A DNA stretch of 64,000 bases from Vitrella brassicaformis (lineage: Eukaryota; Sar; Vitrellaceae). Under the pieces are notes generated by a model, which did not search any database, was not told the origin of the DNA, and saw only the letters and a program-made list of their open reading frames with translations. The DNA lies in NCBI GenBank assembly GCA_001179505.1, contig CDMY01000309.1:24211-88210 (forward strand), in the 5' to 3' direction. The position numbers and the translations under genes were made by a program. Of this stretch, positions 10,118 to 23,204 are shown in pieces. Within the stretch, counting starts at the first letter, position 1. Each line of letters starts with the position of its first letter.

Positions 10118-13100
10118 TCACGCCACCATCTGTCTGCCCCACGGCCCCCCCTCTCCCCCGCTCTCGATAGACATCCTGTCGCTGAACCGACCGACACTGC
10201 CTCGCATCACGGTGCCCTGGGCATCCGACGAAGGACCCTCCTCTCCCTGCCGCTCTGGCGACGGCTCCCTCTCCCCTGCGCCCTTGTCGCTGTCGATCTG
10301 GAGGGCCCATCCGTGGTGCAGGGGGGTGTCTGGTGGGAGGGTTGGCAGCGTCACCTCGAGCAGGTTGATGGGTGTCCCGTCGCGAGAGAAGGACGACAGC
10401 CGGTGGGTCACGCTGCCCGAGTGACCCAGGAGGCTCACGCTTGACACATCCATGCCAACCTGACGCGACACAGACACAGACAGACAGACACGGACATACA
10501 CGACACGTGTTCCCATATCGCTCTTTGTCGCTCACGCACTTGTGGGGGTGCCTGCAATCGCAGCACTGGCGGCACATCAGTGGGCCATGCGAAGAAGATG
10601 GCATAGATGCGCGTCGGGAGGTCGCTCTTGGGCACCTGCGGAGGGGCCATGGGGGACGGCGGGCTGCTGCTGCTGGGGGTGGGTGTGGGGGGGCTGGACT
10701 GCTGCTGCTGCTGCGGCAGCGGCGGCTGCTGATGGGGTAGTGGGCATTTCGTGCGTGATGTGTAGAAGACGTCTGTCGTGAAGTTGTCCGTCTGGATCAG
10801 CCAGGGGTAGGTGCCGTAGATGGCCTCGCCGTTGAGACTCTGCACACACGCAAGAGGGAGGCACATCGACGTGCCCGCGCCTGTCTGTCTGTCTGTGTGG
10901 GTGTGCGCGTATGTTGTGTGGCTCACTCACGAGCCAGTGTCCCATCTCGAGCAGCCGTTGCTGAAAGTAGAAGTCGATTCGGCCGTCGGCTGTTGGGCCG
11001 ATGTTGAGCAGCAGGTTGCCGCCATACGCCACGGTCGACGCCAGCTTGTAGATCAACTCTGGTCGGTCGACAGATACACAACAAACAGACATGCAGTGGG
11101 AGGGAGGGGATTGGGTGATGATGCAGAGTGCGCCAGGTTCCATCCACCGAACCACATGCACTAATGTGTGTCGACACACCCTGTCTGTTGACTTGCCTTT
11201 AGTAGTGAGGAGGTCTTCCATTTTCGCTTCTCGTCTGTACCCCCAGCTGTTCTTGTCGAGCGTCATCGCATTCTCCCCTGCAGCGCAGCAGAGACCAATC
11301 CACCCACCCCACACATCCCTCCAGTGATGGGATGGCTGTGTCACGTCACGTGCCAGCCAGTGTCACTCACGTACATTTGTGGTCGATGACGTGTCCGGGG
11401 TGGAACTTGTCGCTGCCCGTGTAGAAGCCGCCATGCCGATTGGTGGTGTCCGACGACCACCTGACCATGTCAGCACACAACACACACACAGATGGATGGA
11501 TGGATGGATGGATGTGGAGTGAGGCGTGAATCGCCGGTTTGTTTGGTGGATGTGGTTCTTCATTCACCTGTCATTGATGACGACCTCTTCCCGGACGGGC
11601 GACTCATTGTACAGCCACGCCACGAACTCACAGTTGCCCCAATACTCCTCAGGCGCCTCCCACTGACCGTCGCCCCACACTATGTGCGGCCTGAACAAAC
11701 CAACCAACCAACCAACCACCACACTCAACTGCACAGGTACTGCCCCCGCGCGTCGGCATGTGCAGACGCACCTACCTGTATCTCTTGACCAGGTCATAGA
11801 GCTGTGGGTGACTGACGTCCCGTGGGTAGTCGCGTGTGGCCTTGAAGGCCCCTGCCTTGTCGCCCATGTAGAGGGGATTGAACCACTCGAGATGCGAGAA
11901 GTACAGACCGAAACGAAGACTCGTTCTGAGGGCACACAACACAGCGCACATCGACGCCATGGATGGATGCCCTGCTGGTATTGTGGTGGTGTGTGCGTGT
12001 GTGTGTGTGTGTACCTATTGCGCACTGCGTTCATCAGGTCTTTGACGAGATCCCGATGCGGCCCGACGTCGACCGAGTTCCAGTTCCACGACTGAGCTGA
12101 GGGCCACAGCGTATAGCCTGGAGGAAAACCATCGCTCGTTATAGCTGCGTGTGTCTGTCTGTCTGTCTGTGTTGTGTGTCTCTATTCATTCACCTTCGTG
12201 GTGTTTGCTGGTCAGCACGACATACCTCGCCCCGCTCTTGGCCAAAAGGTCCGCCCAGCCATTGGCATCGAAGAACTCGGCACGGAACTGAGGCGCAAAC
12301 TCGGCGTAGGTAAACCCTGCACACACAGAGAGAAAGGCATGATCAATGGGGGAACGGGTAAGGGAGTGATATGTGTGTGCTGCTCGGTCGGTCGGACCTG
12401 GCGGATAGTTCTTGGCCATGAAGTCTTTGACGGCCTCGTTGTTCTCGACCTTCCATCTGTGCCAGAACCACTCGGAGACGAATGCTGGCACGCTGAAGAC
12501 ACCCTGCATATGTGATTGATGCAGACATCGATTGACACACGAGTCGCTGCTGCGTCCGTATCGTATGTGCAGATAGATCAGATTCTCGTTCACTCACTCC
12601 CCCACCCAGTGGATGAAGATGCCAAACTAGACCCACGCAGGCAGATAGAAACAGAAACAGGGCAGCACGGTCTGACTGAACCTTCGACACTTCTTGCTCT
12701 GCTCTGCTTGCTCACCTTAGCTTCATCATACCTGCACAAACACACACACACACACACAAAGCACCAACAGTCAATCTGTCCCTGTGGCTGGCTGCCTGTC
12801 TGTCTGTCTGTCCGTCAGCTGTGCAGCGTTGTGGTGTGTTGTGTAGTGCTGACTGACTGACCACTGTGGGGGAGGTCGTTTGTCGAGGCTTTCCCAGCTT
12901 GGCTGGTAGCTGTAAGTCAGGTTCATGCTGGCGCTCGGGCTCATCCGCGACTCCATTTCGGCATCGTCACCGCCCGTCACGCCGCCTGGGGGATTGGCAG
13001 CCGTCGGGCCATGACCACTGGCGGCATTGCTGATAGATGGACAGCATGGGACGGACAGCAAAGTCACAGACAGAGAAAGCAATGACACAAGCAACAGGCT

Positions 13101-13175
13101 GCATGAGGGCAGCGGGTGAGGCAAGGCAAGGCAAGGAAGGCAAGGCAAGGAAGGCAAGCAATAGCGGGGCTGCAT
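10118..13175 (-). CDS. Secreted alpha-L-fucosidase, glycoside hydrolase family 29
   Basis: A multi-exon gene ending at TGA 10118. The ATG at 13175 opens a long hydrophobic leader ([20 protein letters not shown] onward). The GH29 core follows in order: [17 protein letters not shown]; a tiny exon [36 protein letters not shown] (12180-12240); [33 protein letters not shown] (11640-11690), whose Asp in WGDGQW is the expected nucleophile; [36 protein letters not shown] (10980-11030). Family members remove terminal alpha-L-fucose by a retaining mechanism, in the secretory or lysosomal route. A Gln/Pro/Ser-rich stretch (encoded about 10635-10740) is inserted in the C-terminal part. The gene lies only about 110 bp upstream of the Argonaute start on the same strand. 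Confidence 0.93.
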
Positions 13176-13689
13176 GCCAAAGTGTCCGTGTGTGTGCGTG
13201 TGTGCGTGTGTGTGTATCGGTGCTCACCCGTTCATGGCCACTGCGTGTAGGTGGATGAATGTGGCCTCCGCCCGCAGCGCCTCCCAGATGAGTGAAGCAA
13301 CACCCACTCAACCAATCAATGGGTTGGAGCAGCTTCTTTCGTCAAAACCATCCCTGCTCTCGGGCTTAGCTCGCAGGTCCCTGCGAGCTTAGCGCCGGGT
13401 TCAAAAAAAGAGGCGCAAAAGAAGAAGCATCTGAAGCATGGAGAAGCAGCATGAGAAGCAGGTTTGGCCGAAAGCAGTCATGCAGCATTAGATCTCTCCA
13501 GGTCAGGTCAGCGAAGCAACGTGACGACTCCCACGCAGATCTGTGTCGACTACAGTACTGCTGTGGGCAAGACACTCGCCATCCCATCAAGGTAACAAAG
13601 GACAAGACGACACACTCTGCTTAACTGTCTTCAAGTGCTTCGTTTTGTCTTGCTGTCTTCACTCAAACAACAGACAGGCGTGAAACATC
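13176..13689. promoter_or_regulatory. Divergent promoter, fucosidase / ribonucleotide reductase
   Basis: This is a 514-bp spacer between divergent starts. At 13368-13389 there is a perfect inverted repeat with 10-bp arms (AGCTCGCAGG / CCTGCGAGCT) and a 2-nt spacer. The right arm continues to TGCGAGCTT, the 9-mer found in other promoters here. GGCAA repeats occupy about 13118-13160. The regulatory role is inferred. Confidence 0.4.
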
Positions 13690-15147
13690 ATGATGTCCTC
13701 CCCATCCCACTCAGCGGCCACCGACGGCCTTCACGAGTATGACGAGCTCCTTGCCCGCATTCTCAGAGCGGAGCAGCGACCTCCCGCTGCGTCGACCACC
13801 ACCTGCACCCCGACAGAATGGCCCACGCAGGTCGTCAAGCGGTCCAAGGAGCTAGAGGGCTTCGACTTGCGCAAGATCCTGCGTCGTGTGGAGCGTGTGC
13901 TGCCCGGCCTGAAGAGCGACGTGGCGCGGATCGCCATGGGGGGAACGGGCAGGCGGAACGGCCTCGGCGCGCGGCGGGAGGAGGAGAGGGACGAGCTGCT
14001 CGTCACACTGGGCGCCAAGATCGTCAAAGGGCTCACAGAGAATGTACATCACCTGACGACGGGAAGCACATGGCGTGATGCGGGCGTGTGTGTGTGTGTG
14101 TGTGTGTGTGTGTCAGATATCGACGCAGAGCATTGACGAGTTCATAGTTGAGACGATAGCGTTCCACCAGGCTGACCACCCCGACTTCGCGAGGCTGGCC
14201 GGACGTCTGTGCGCGACGCAGCTGTGGAAAGGCACCTGCGACACCTTCAGCGCAGCCATGGAGGCCCTCTACACATACGTCGACGACCACGGCCGGGACT
14301 GCAGCCTCATTGCCGAGGTACCTACCCTACTGGCCTGCCTCCACACACACATAGACAGACACTCACACAGGTCGCTGGGCTGGCACCACCTGTCTGTCTG
14401 TCGGCATGGCATGTATGTGATGTGGCTGTTGGTGTGGTGTACAGGACACCTATCGGTTTGTCAGGGAACACAAGGATGAGCTGGACAAGGCCATCAGGAA
14501 CGAACGAGACCTTGACTTCGACTACTTCGGGTAAGTAACTAAGTGTCGAGTCGACAACAGCACACCACCGCACCACGCTCCCTCTTGTCGCACCGCACTC
14601 TCTGTTGTGTGTGTATGTGTGTGTGTGTGTGTGTCTTCAGGTTTTGCACGCTGAAGAAGTCGTATCTGCTGCGCATCAAAGGACGGCAGGCGGAGCGACC
14701 GCAATACCTGTTCATGGTGGGTGCGGTGCGGCAGTCTTGGACCGGCTGAACTCGGGAGTCTGGATTGGTGTGGTGTGGTGTGTGATATTGTGTGGTGTGT
14801 GTTGTGTGTTCAGCGCGTTGCGTGCGGCATCTTCGCCCCCGACATGGCCAAGGTCATCAAGACATACGACCTGCTCAGCAGGAAGGACTACATACACGCC
14901 ACACCCACACTCTTCTACGCAGGTACGGTACGCAGCAGCCGGCCCGCTGACACACACCAACATGCAGCTAGCATTACTGAGGTGAGGTGCGGTGTGGTGG
15001 TGTGGTGTGATTTAGGCACCAAGAAGGCCCAGATGGCGAGTTGCTACCTCATGCAGATCGCAGCCGACAGCATCCCCGGCATATTCGAAACCGTCACACG
15101 AGCTGCCAACATCTCGGCCGGAGGCGGAGGTCAGGCAGACCAGCACA

Positions 15148-15182
<35 letters not shown>

Positions 15183-18100
15183 GACGAAGACACATCCATC
15201 CATCCATCTCTGTTTGCGTGTGTGAATCCCCCGCCCCCCAACCGACCCCCCCAGGCATAGGTGTTGCAGTGCACGTCGTGCGTGCGGAGGGAGCGTACAT
15301 CCGGAGCAGCAACGGCCGGTCCAACGGCATCGTGCCCATGCTGCGGGTCTTCAACGCCACATCGCGATACGTGGACCAGGGCGGCGGCAAGCGCAAGGGC
15401 GCATTCGCCATCTACATCGAGCCATGGCACGCTGACATTCTCGCATTCCTCGTACACACACACACACACACATACATACGGACGGCAAGCACATCACATC
15501 GATGGAGGGAGCCCGATGTGACGCTCTCTCTCTCTCTGTGTGTCTGTGTCTGCGTGTAGGACATCCGCAAGAACCACGGCAAGGAGGAGCACCGTGCCCG
15601 CGACCTCTTTTGCGGCCTGTGGGTGCCCGACCTGTTCATGCGGCGCGTCGAGAGGGACGAGGAGTGGACACTCATGTGCCCCGACACATGCAGAGGCCTC
15701 AACACCAAATACGGTCAGTCAGCCAGCCCACACAGGCCCGTGACATCCATCCATCCATCCATCCCCCCCTCCTTGGTGCGGTGCGTGTGTGCATCTCACT
15801 TACAGGTCGAGCATTCGACGAGCTCTACGAGCGGTATGAGCGCGAGGGCATGGGTCGGAGGACGCTGCGGGCCCGCGACCTCTGGCGGCACATAGTGCAC
15901 GTGCAGATCGAGACGGGCACGCCTTATATGCTCTACAAAGACGCATGCAACTTCAAGAGCAACCAGAAACACCTCGGTGAGTGAGCCCAGCCCTTAGCAG
16001 AGAGGGAGGGACACACACACACATATATATCATACCATCAGGCGAGGCGAGTGATGCATACCGTACCGTCTGTGTGCGTGTGCGTTTGTGTGTGTGTTTG
16101 GTGATGGGATGGTCCTGCAGGCACCATCCAGTCGAGCAACCTGTGCACAGAGATCCTCGAGTACACGGCGCCCGACGAGGTGGCCGTGTGCAACCTGGCG
16201 TCCATATCCCTCCCCCAGTTCATCAAGGAGACACACGCCACCGAGCAGCCACCGCCCCCAGCCGGCAAGCACACAAATACACTGCAGACAGACACACGAC
16301 ACGACACCTAACGTGTGCATCACTCTGTGTGGACGAATGGGCCGTCTTGTCTTGCGTGCCTGCCTGCCGCTGTCTTGATCTGTCCATCCATCAGAAGTGT
16401 GTTTGGTGGATGAGGTGGTGGACGAGGACATGAACGAGTCGCCCAGCTACTACAGGCGGTGCCGATCGCCACTCATACCCACCGTCCAGGACGACGGGAG
16501 GGCGGCCCACCCGGCCCTCTCACCCACCTCTCCCAGCAAGCGCACACACGACAGTCGCTTGGCGGGCGGCGGCCTCGGGCAGTTCGGTGAAGCTGGACTT
16601 GCTGAGAGTGGACCAAAGGTAGGTGCCGAGAGTGATATGGGCGTCTGTCTGTGCGTCAGGCGTCCTCCATGAGTGTGTCGTGTGTCGTGTCTGCAGAGGC
16701 TGAAGAGTGGCGGCGATGACGCTGCGGGGTCGTCTGTGTGCGAGGGTCCGATGCTGCATCGCTCCAGCCACGAGCCTCCGCCCATCACCAAGAGCGGCCA
16801 GGCCGTGTTGGACAAATTCGACTTCACTCGGCTGAGAGGTGACCACTCCACACACACACGCGCGCACATGGATCATCCCTCCCTGTCTCCCTGTCTGTCA
16901 TCCTCACACAGATGTTGTGTGCCACATGGTTCGCGCCTTGAACCAAGTGATCGACCGCAACGCCTACCCCATTGCCGAGGCCGAGAAGTCCAACCTGCGG
17001 CACCGGCCGATCGGCATCGGCGTGCAGGGCCTGGCCGACGTCATGGCCATGCTGGGACTCGACTACGAGGGCGAGGAGGCGCGCCTCCTCAACTTTAAAA
17101 TCTTCGAACACATTCACTATGCTGGTCAGTCAGTGGGCCGCGTGGGTGATGATATGATGGACGGGACGGTGAAGGGCCATGGCTGCATTTCATTTGTGTG
17201 GTGTGGTGTGGTGTGGTGTGGTGTCGTGTGTGGTGTCAGCATTGAGTGCGTCGTGTGATCTGGCTGCACGCGACGGTCCCTACGAGACCTTCAAGGGCAG
17301 CCCCGCCAGTGAGGTAGGTAACACACACACACACATACACACATACACACATACACAATACACAATACACACCAGCAACGAGCAGCAACAGACCACTCCA
17401 CTACCCTTCTCCCTTGGTTTCCAACAGGGCAAGCTGCAGATGGACCTGTGGGCCGAGTATGCAGCGGACTTCGCCCAGCGCAACCCCCTGCCCCCCTCTC
17501 CCGTGCCCTCCCCACACGCCCCCCTGATGGGCCCCCCCTTCCCCTTCGACCCCCACCTCGACTGGGCAGGGCTGCGTCGTCGGATCGTGAAGAAGGGGCT
17601 GCGGAACTCCCTGCTGACGGCCCCCATGCCCACTGCGTCCACTGCGCAGATACTGGGCAACAATGAAAGTGAGAGAGACCGTCGTGCGACAGTCACACAA
17701 CACAGAGGGAGGGAGGGAGGGAGGGATGCCGATCAACGGGCCTGTCCGTGGCTGTACGACTATCTATGTGTGTGTGTGTGTGTGTGGTCAGGTTTCGAGC
17801 CGTTTACGTCGAATTTGTACCGTCGGTCGGTGCTGGCAGGAGAGTTTGTTATAATCAACCCTCACCTCGTCAGACATCTCATTCAAAAGGTGCCTGCGCA
17901 CACGTGGCGTGGCAGGGACAAGAACGATATCCGACAGAAAGCTCGGACCGTCTTGTTGTGTGCATTTGTGTGTAGGGCGAGTGGCCGTTGGCTACGGAGG
18001 ACCGCGACATGCTGATAGCCCGCGGCGGGTCGGTGTCGAGCCTGTCGCTGCCTGGCGACACGCACAACGTCTACAAGACCGTGTGGGAAATGAGCCAACG

Positions 18101-18819
18101 CACACTCATCAACATGGCCGCAGGTCAGGTCAACGGGGGGAGGCAGGCATTCCATTCTTGCCCTGCCCACACATAGCATACACGCAAGCAGGCAGAGAGA
18201 GAGAGAGAGAGAGACATTGAAGCGGATTGTGTGTGTTGAGTGTGTATCAGATCGGGGTTGGTTTGTGGATCAGAGTCAGTCGATGAATCTGTTCCTCAAG
18301 ACCCCCTCCTACGCCCAGGTCACATCAATGCACTTCTACGCCTGGCGGAAGCAACTCAAGACAGGTGGGCACGGTGGGCAGGGCAAGCGTGGACACCCCG
18401 TCCACCACATGCATCCCAACCGCCATGCCATCCATGTGTGTCTCCTCTCCATGGGTGCGTGGCCTGCTGCAGGTATGTACTACCTGCGGTCTCAGCCCTC
18501 CCGCACTGCCCAGAAGGTAACGGTGCCGCCGCAGATCACACGCCACGTGTCCAACGAGGAGTCGGCAAAGTTCCACGCCCAGCCCAAACACCTCACCCTC
18601 ACACACCCCTCGCCAGGCAGGCCGCCCATCCCCTCGGCTCACTCCGACAGCCACCTGCCGCTCATGAGTGGCATGATGAACGGCACCCACGGCCATGAGC
18701 AGGGGCAAGACGGGTCCGGGTCGAGCAGCAGTGGGAGTGTCGGTGCGGCGTGCTACAGGCGGCGGCAGCGTGCGAGCGAGTCGGACAACACCCCCAGCTG
18801 TGACATGTGTGGCGCATGA
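13690..18819 (+). CDS. Ribonucleoside-diphosphate reductase large subunit (class I R1)
   Basis: Nineteen exons: 13690-14043, 14117-14317, 14445-14530, 14641-14716, 14814-14922, 15016-15129, 15255-15451, 15560-15713, 15806-15976, 16121-16264, 16395-16618, 16697-16838, 16912-17124, 17240-17313, 17428-17668, 17792-17889, 17976-18123, 18251-18364 and 18473-18819 (TGA). The enzyme makes dNDPs from NDPs for DNA synthesis. An N-terminal ATP-cone-like stretch ([19 protein letters not shown]) is followed by the barrel: [10 protein letters not shown] (substrate-site Cys), [11 protein letters not shown] (Asn, thiyl Cys and Glu), [12 protein letters not shown] (second substrate-site Cys), [17 protein letters not shown], and MYYLRSQ (radical-transfer Tyr pair). 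The tail ends CDMCGA, the redox-active Cys pair. Odd points: a linker of about 130 residues between LPQFIKE and FDFTRL, a Pro-rich insert before HLDWAGL, a GC-AG intron at 16265-16394, and a long low-complexity tail before CDMCGA. Confidence 0.97.
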
Positions 18820-20226
18820 GTGTGTGTGTCTGGCGTCCATAAGGCGTGTGTGTCAGTGAGAGCTCGTGTGTGTGTGTGTGTGGTTTGAGCGAGTGAGTGA
18901 CTTTAGATGGAGTGGCATACCATATGGCATACGGACGTCGAGAGCATTGCGTTGCGTGTAGGACATTATGCAATGACTGTGTCTTTGTGTATACGGGCGA
19001 GAGGAGAGCATATTTGTTCATCTCATCGTCTATATATCGGAGGGGAAGAGAGCCGGCTGTTGTCGGATGGTATGGTTGCGTGTCAGCCGATCGGCTCCAA
19101 TGGAGCAGTGGCATGGCAACGATGGATGGATGGATGCCCTTAATTGCTGGGATTGCATGTGATATTTATTGATTTGGCTGTCATGGTAGACACACAAGTG
19201 TGCTCTCCTCTCTCCTTCAGTGTACACCTTTCTCTGCACGAGTGCATGGCCATGGCCGGTGAGACTTCTCGAGCCCTTCCCTGAGGAGCGATCCTTTCTT
19301 ACACAACAGATGTTCCTCCCTCTTGCTGCATGGCGGTTACGAGCATTCCGTTTCAAATAAGCCACGGAGGGGTAGAGAGGTGTCCGTCCCGTCCCACGCA
19401 CACACAGTCTGATCATCATCCGATCAGCGGCCACGCACTCGCGTGCGCATCGCATCCACCATGAACACACACGAACATTAAAGACCGACGGCCTCACACA
19501 CACAGACACCGACCCACCCACACACCCTCCCACCCACGCGCACACAACTAGAACACATATATAAATAAAGTATGAGGCCTCTCACACACAGACAGACAGA
19601 CAGAGACACCCGGCCGCAGACACGACAACCAGACTAAAAGGACCACACGACACCACACCGCACGACGACACTTCACTGCATGGCTCCTTGCCACCGACTC
19701 ACATGCAACCAATCATCACTCGCTAAGGCAGGCAGGCAGGCAGACCGGCACTCAGCCCGCCTGCACCTGTCGGTAGCATTTCGACAAGTACAGGCCGGCT
19801 GGCTGGCCGCCCCGCCTGGCAAAACCTTTCTGTCCGACTCATCATCTTTTCTCGCATATCAGGCACAATCAGGGCCGGCACCAGCTTTCGCAAAAAAAGT
19901 GCCACGTGGCTTGACAGACAGACACTCAGACAGACAGACAGACAGACGGACACACCTACATGGAATTAAAGCTGCACCTACGCGGACTGACTCGCATGAA
20001 CCGCATACATCTCTCCCGATCGATCTCTTTCGCACACAAACACCAACCAACGCGGACACCCACCATCTTGAAAAAGTAAGTGTCCCGATTGGATGATATG
20101 AATGAAGAGGTAGACAGACAGTGACAGTACCCACCAGACAGACAGGCAGACAGGCAGACAGACAAAGACTGGAAGGAGGCGAAACCAGAGACACGCGAGA
20201 CAGATGAGAGGCAAAGAGAGAGAGGT
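18820..20226. other. Intergenic spacer, 3' ends of two convergent genes
   Basis: This 1.4-kb stretch lies between the reductase stop and the GMC oxidoreductase stop. It holds GT and CA runs, (CAGA)n near 19590 and 19915-19950, and CAGG/CAGA repeats near 20120-20165. The open frames on both strands are repetitive and show no recognisable motif. I see no gene. Confidence 0.6.
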
Positions 20227-22761
20227 CTAGGCCAAGACCAACCAGCCGAGAACCAGCAGCGCCAGCCCGCCCCACACTCTGCCCCCCAGCCCGACACTCC
20301 CAGACACGGTCTCCCCCTCACCGTCATCACCATCGCCACCGTCATCCACGAGCGGCGCCTCCGCCCGTGCCACAGCGAATGTGTACTGCCTCTCCTTGTG
20401 CCTGAGCGTCTCCCGCTTCTCGCCCAGCTGCACACCGGCATATCTGCCGAGCATCATGATAGTGGCCATGGGGTTGACGCGCGTCACGGCGGGGATGACC
20501 GATGCGTCCACCACGTGCACGTTGGACGTGCCGGTGAGGAGGAAGTCGTCTCCCTCGATGAGGGTGCCCATCGAGACCGTCCCGCAGTAATGCCATATTG
20601 AGATGTACAGCGGGTCGGCCACCGACAGGAAGATTTCTTCGAGGGTCTCGGGCGAGTCGTCGGTGTCCAGCATGGAGGCGTTGATGCCGCGGGGGAACAG
20701 CTGCAGATCCGCATCGGCCGGTGCGTACTTGGACGGGGGGAAGATCAGCCCCTGGGGAGGTTTCAAAGATCGAGAGCACACCATCCATGAGGCACATGGC
20801 TGCCAAGTGGGCTGGGTGGTGTGGTGTGCGTACCATGGCGGATGAGATGAGTCCCGAGGTGAGGAGGTCTGAGGCGAAGCATGACTCCTCCCCGTTGGCA
20901 GTGATGTTGCGCATGTCATCAGACACCAAGAGCTTGACGATCTCTGCAGGAACCGAACCACGTACACACCATATGCTTAGTACTCCAGTCATCACGTGAA
21001 TTGAATGGCTGTCTATGTACCTACCTTTGATTGAGAGCGCGGCGGCCTGTCTGTCCATCGGGTGGTCGAAGTACTTGGGGTCCACCACCACCGACCCATT
21101 CGCAGCCAGCGACACACTCCCGCGGGACAGCGGGTCCGTCACCCACGACAGCAACGAGCCCCCCTGACGCGTGCAGTCGGCCATTTCGGCCTGCTGGTCA
21201 TTACATATGGGCGGCGCCTCCGCCTCAGCTGCGTCGGTGTCGGGGTCGACTTCCTCCTCCTTGAGTGCGATGTCGAAGTCGTGTGCGCACTCCCAGAAGC
21301 CCTTGAGCAAGCTGAAGGCGGAGCGAGTGACCTTGCCCTGAGCCGCACCCTTGGCGGCCGTCAAGGCCATGCCCGTCGTTATGCCGTAACCCTGAGACAG
21401 CTCATCCTGTGCAACACACAGACAGGGAAAAGACGAAAAGGAGGGAGATCATGGTGAAAACATTCTCTGTCTGTCTGTCTGTCTGTCTGTGTGCTTACGA
21501 TGAGTATGAAGTGGCACTCTTCGTTGGGCGAGGGGTTCTCGGCGTCGCATTTCGGCCCGGCGTAGCGAGTGGCCATGATAGACTGAATCGTCACGGGACC
21601 AGGGGCCTTCAGACCCACACCGATGGGCGTCTGCACCAACCACACACACACACACACACACACACATGGACAATTCACACATGCGACGGAGAGAGCGTGT
21701 CTTGGTAGGTGGCGTACCTGAGGGTGGTCGTGCAGGTCTTTGCCGACGTTGGGCATGTCCTTGACCACATCGATGCCGGCCGCCTCGAGCATCTCCTTGG
21801 GGCCCAGCCCTGACCGCATGAGGATCGCCGGCGTGTGGATGGCACCCGCAGACAGGATGATGCGCCCGCCATCCCTGACGCACACGCGACGCCTCGACCG
21901 CTCAGTGCCCTCGGTGTCGCTCAGCTTGTCGTACACCACACACGTGGCTGTCAGCTTGGCGCCGTCGGCCGACTCCTCGTCGAACTCGAGATGCTGCACC
22001 TCTGAGAGCACCTGAAGGGTGACGTTTGACCCCTCGAGCAGCTCGTCAGCGGCGTGACGTTTGTCAGTCTCGGCGTCGAAGATGGAGTAGGTGCGCCATA
22101 CCATGGCGTTGTCATAGCCCACTTGGGGTGTGCCCTCGTCGCCGGCCCACTCGTAGCCTTCGGCCTCGAGGGATGCGCGGAGGGCGGTGTTCCACTGGCC
22201 GTCCTGCGAGGATGGCTTGACGACGCCCGAGCCGAGCAGCCAGGCGAAGCTCTCGTCGATGAGGGTGCGGTTGAGCGTGACGCCGTAGTTCCTCTCTAGG
22301 TCGTCGAAGTAGCCGGTGCCCTCCTCGATGTACACGCCGGCATTGACGGCCGTGCCGCCCCCCGTGACCCGCCCGATGTGACCGACAACGCCCTGGACGG
22401 TCTCGAACTGCTCAGATATGACGGGGTTGAGCATCGCCGTCTGCCCGCCCCTCTTGGTTAAGGCTTCTGGGAACTTCTGACGGTCATCACCGCGCTCCAG
22501 CAGCAGCACCTCCTCGCCGTAATCGGCCAGAGTGCGGGCCAGGGGACAGCCGGCAGCACCCGCGCCCACAACGATCGTGTCATACACCTTCTCGTCAGTC
22601 TCGAGCGACGATGACACACCTGAAGCCCCCATGCCATGCAGCCAGAGGGTGCTCCCAACAGCAGCGCTCTGTGTGCGCAGCATACCATTGGTTGTGTTCT
22701 GTGCAGAGGAGGGTGAGAGGATCAAACTCAGCAGCAAAATAGAGACGGCTGCTCGCATCAT
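20227..22761 (-). CDS. Secreted GMC-family FAD oxidoreductase
   Basis: Five exons on the minus strand: 21718-22761, 21499-21630, 21025-21406, 20834-20943 and 20227-20751 (TAG). The start is set at 22761 because MMRAAVSILLLSLILSPSSA is a signal peptide; the open frame extends to 22953, but without such a leader. The FAD Rossmann motif is DTIVVGAGAAGCPLARTLAD, followed by EVLLLERGDD and GRVTGGGTAVNAGVY (GMC signature 1). GRIILSAGAIHTPAILMRSG is GMC signature 2. The catalytic His is in SIWHYCGTVSMG and the paired Asn in RVNPMATIMMLGRYAG. The last residues are hydrophobic (WGGLALLVLGWLVLA), a possible membrane or GPI anchor after an acidic DDGGDGDDGEGE linker. GMC enzymes oxidise alcohols (choline, glucose, aryl alcohols); the substrate here cannot be read. 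Confidence 0.93.
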
Positions 22762-23204
22762 CCTGTTGGCTGGGGGGAGTGGCTGGTAGGAGTCGCTGGA
22801 AAGAGGCTGTTGCGATGGGAAGGAGGGGAAGACGCGATGCTGCAGGGTGCGATTGCGATTGAGTGTGGCTGAGTCAGCGTGTGAGTGAAGGATGATCGCT
22901 GAGGGCCGGATCCGAGAGGGGCGGATCCGAGAGGAGAGGTGAGATGGGTCCACGGGCGGTGCGATGAGAGATCTATGTCTACACCTGCTTCAGGAAACCT
23001 CACCGACCACAGAAGGCCCAGATCTGCAGCCACGGTGCTCTTGGGGGGATCCGCGGGTGCGAGCTTGGATATGACGAGCAGCAACGAATTCGAGCAGTGA
23101 GGTATGGCGCATCACACCACTCACCGACGAACGAAATACAGCCGTACACATTGAATGCATTTGTTGTAATTCATGTCTGTGGTGTGCAGCCATTGGTGTT
23201 GGCG
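22762..23204. promoter_or_regulatory. Divergent promoter, GMC oxidoreductase / family copy A
   Basis: This is a 443-bp spacer between divergent starts. It contains TGCGAGCTT at 23058-23066 and a tandem GGATCCGAGAGG-type repeat near 22907-22934. The promoter role is inferred from position. Confidence 0.35.

Noticed and set aside
19915-19950. CRISPR-like or minisatellite array in CAGA/CAGG runs
   Set aside because: These are tetranucleotide simple repeats without spacers, common to all introns and spacers here.
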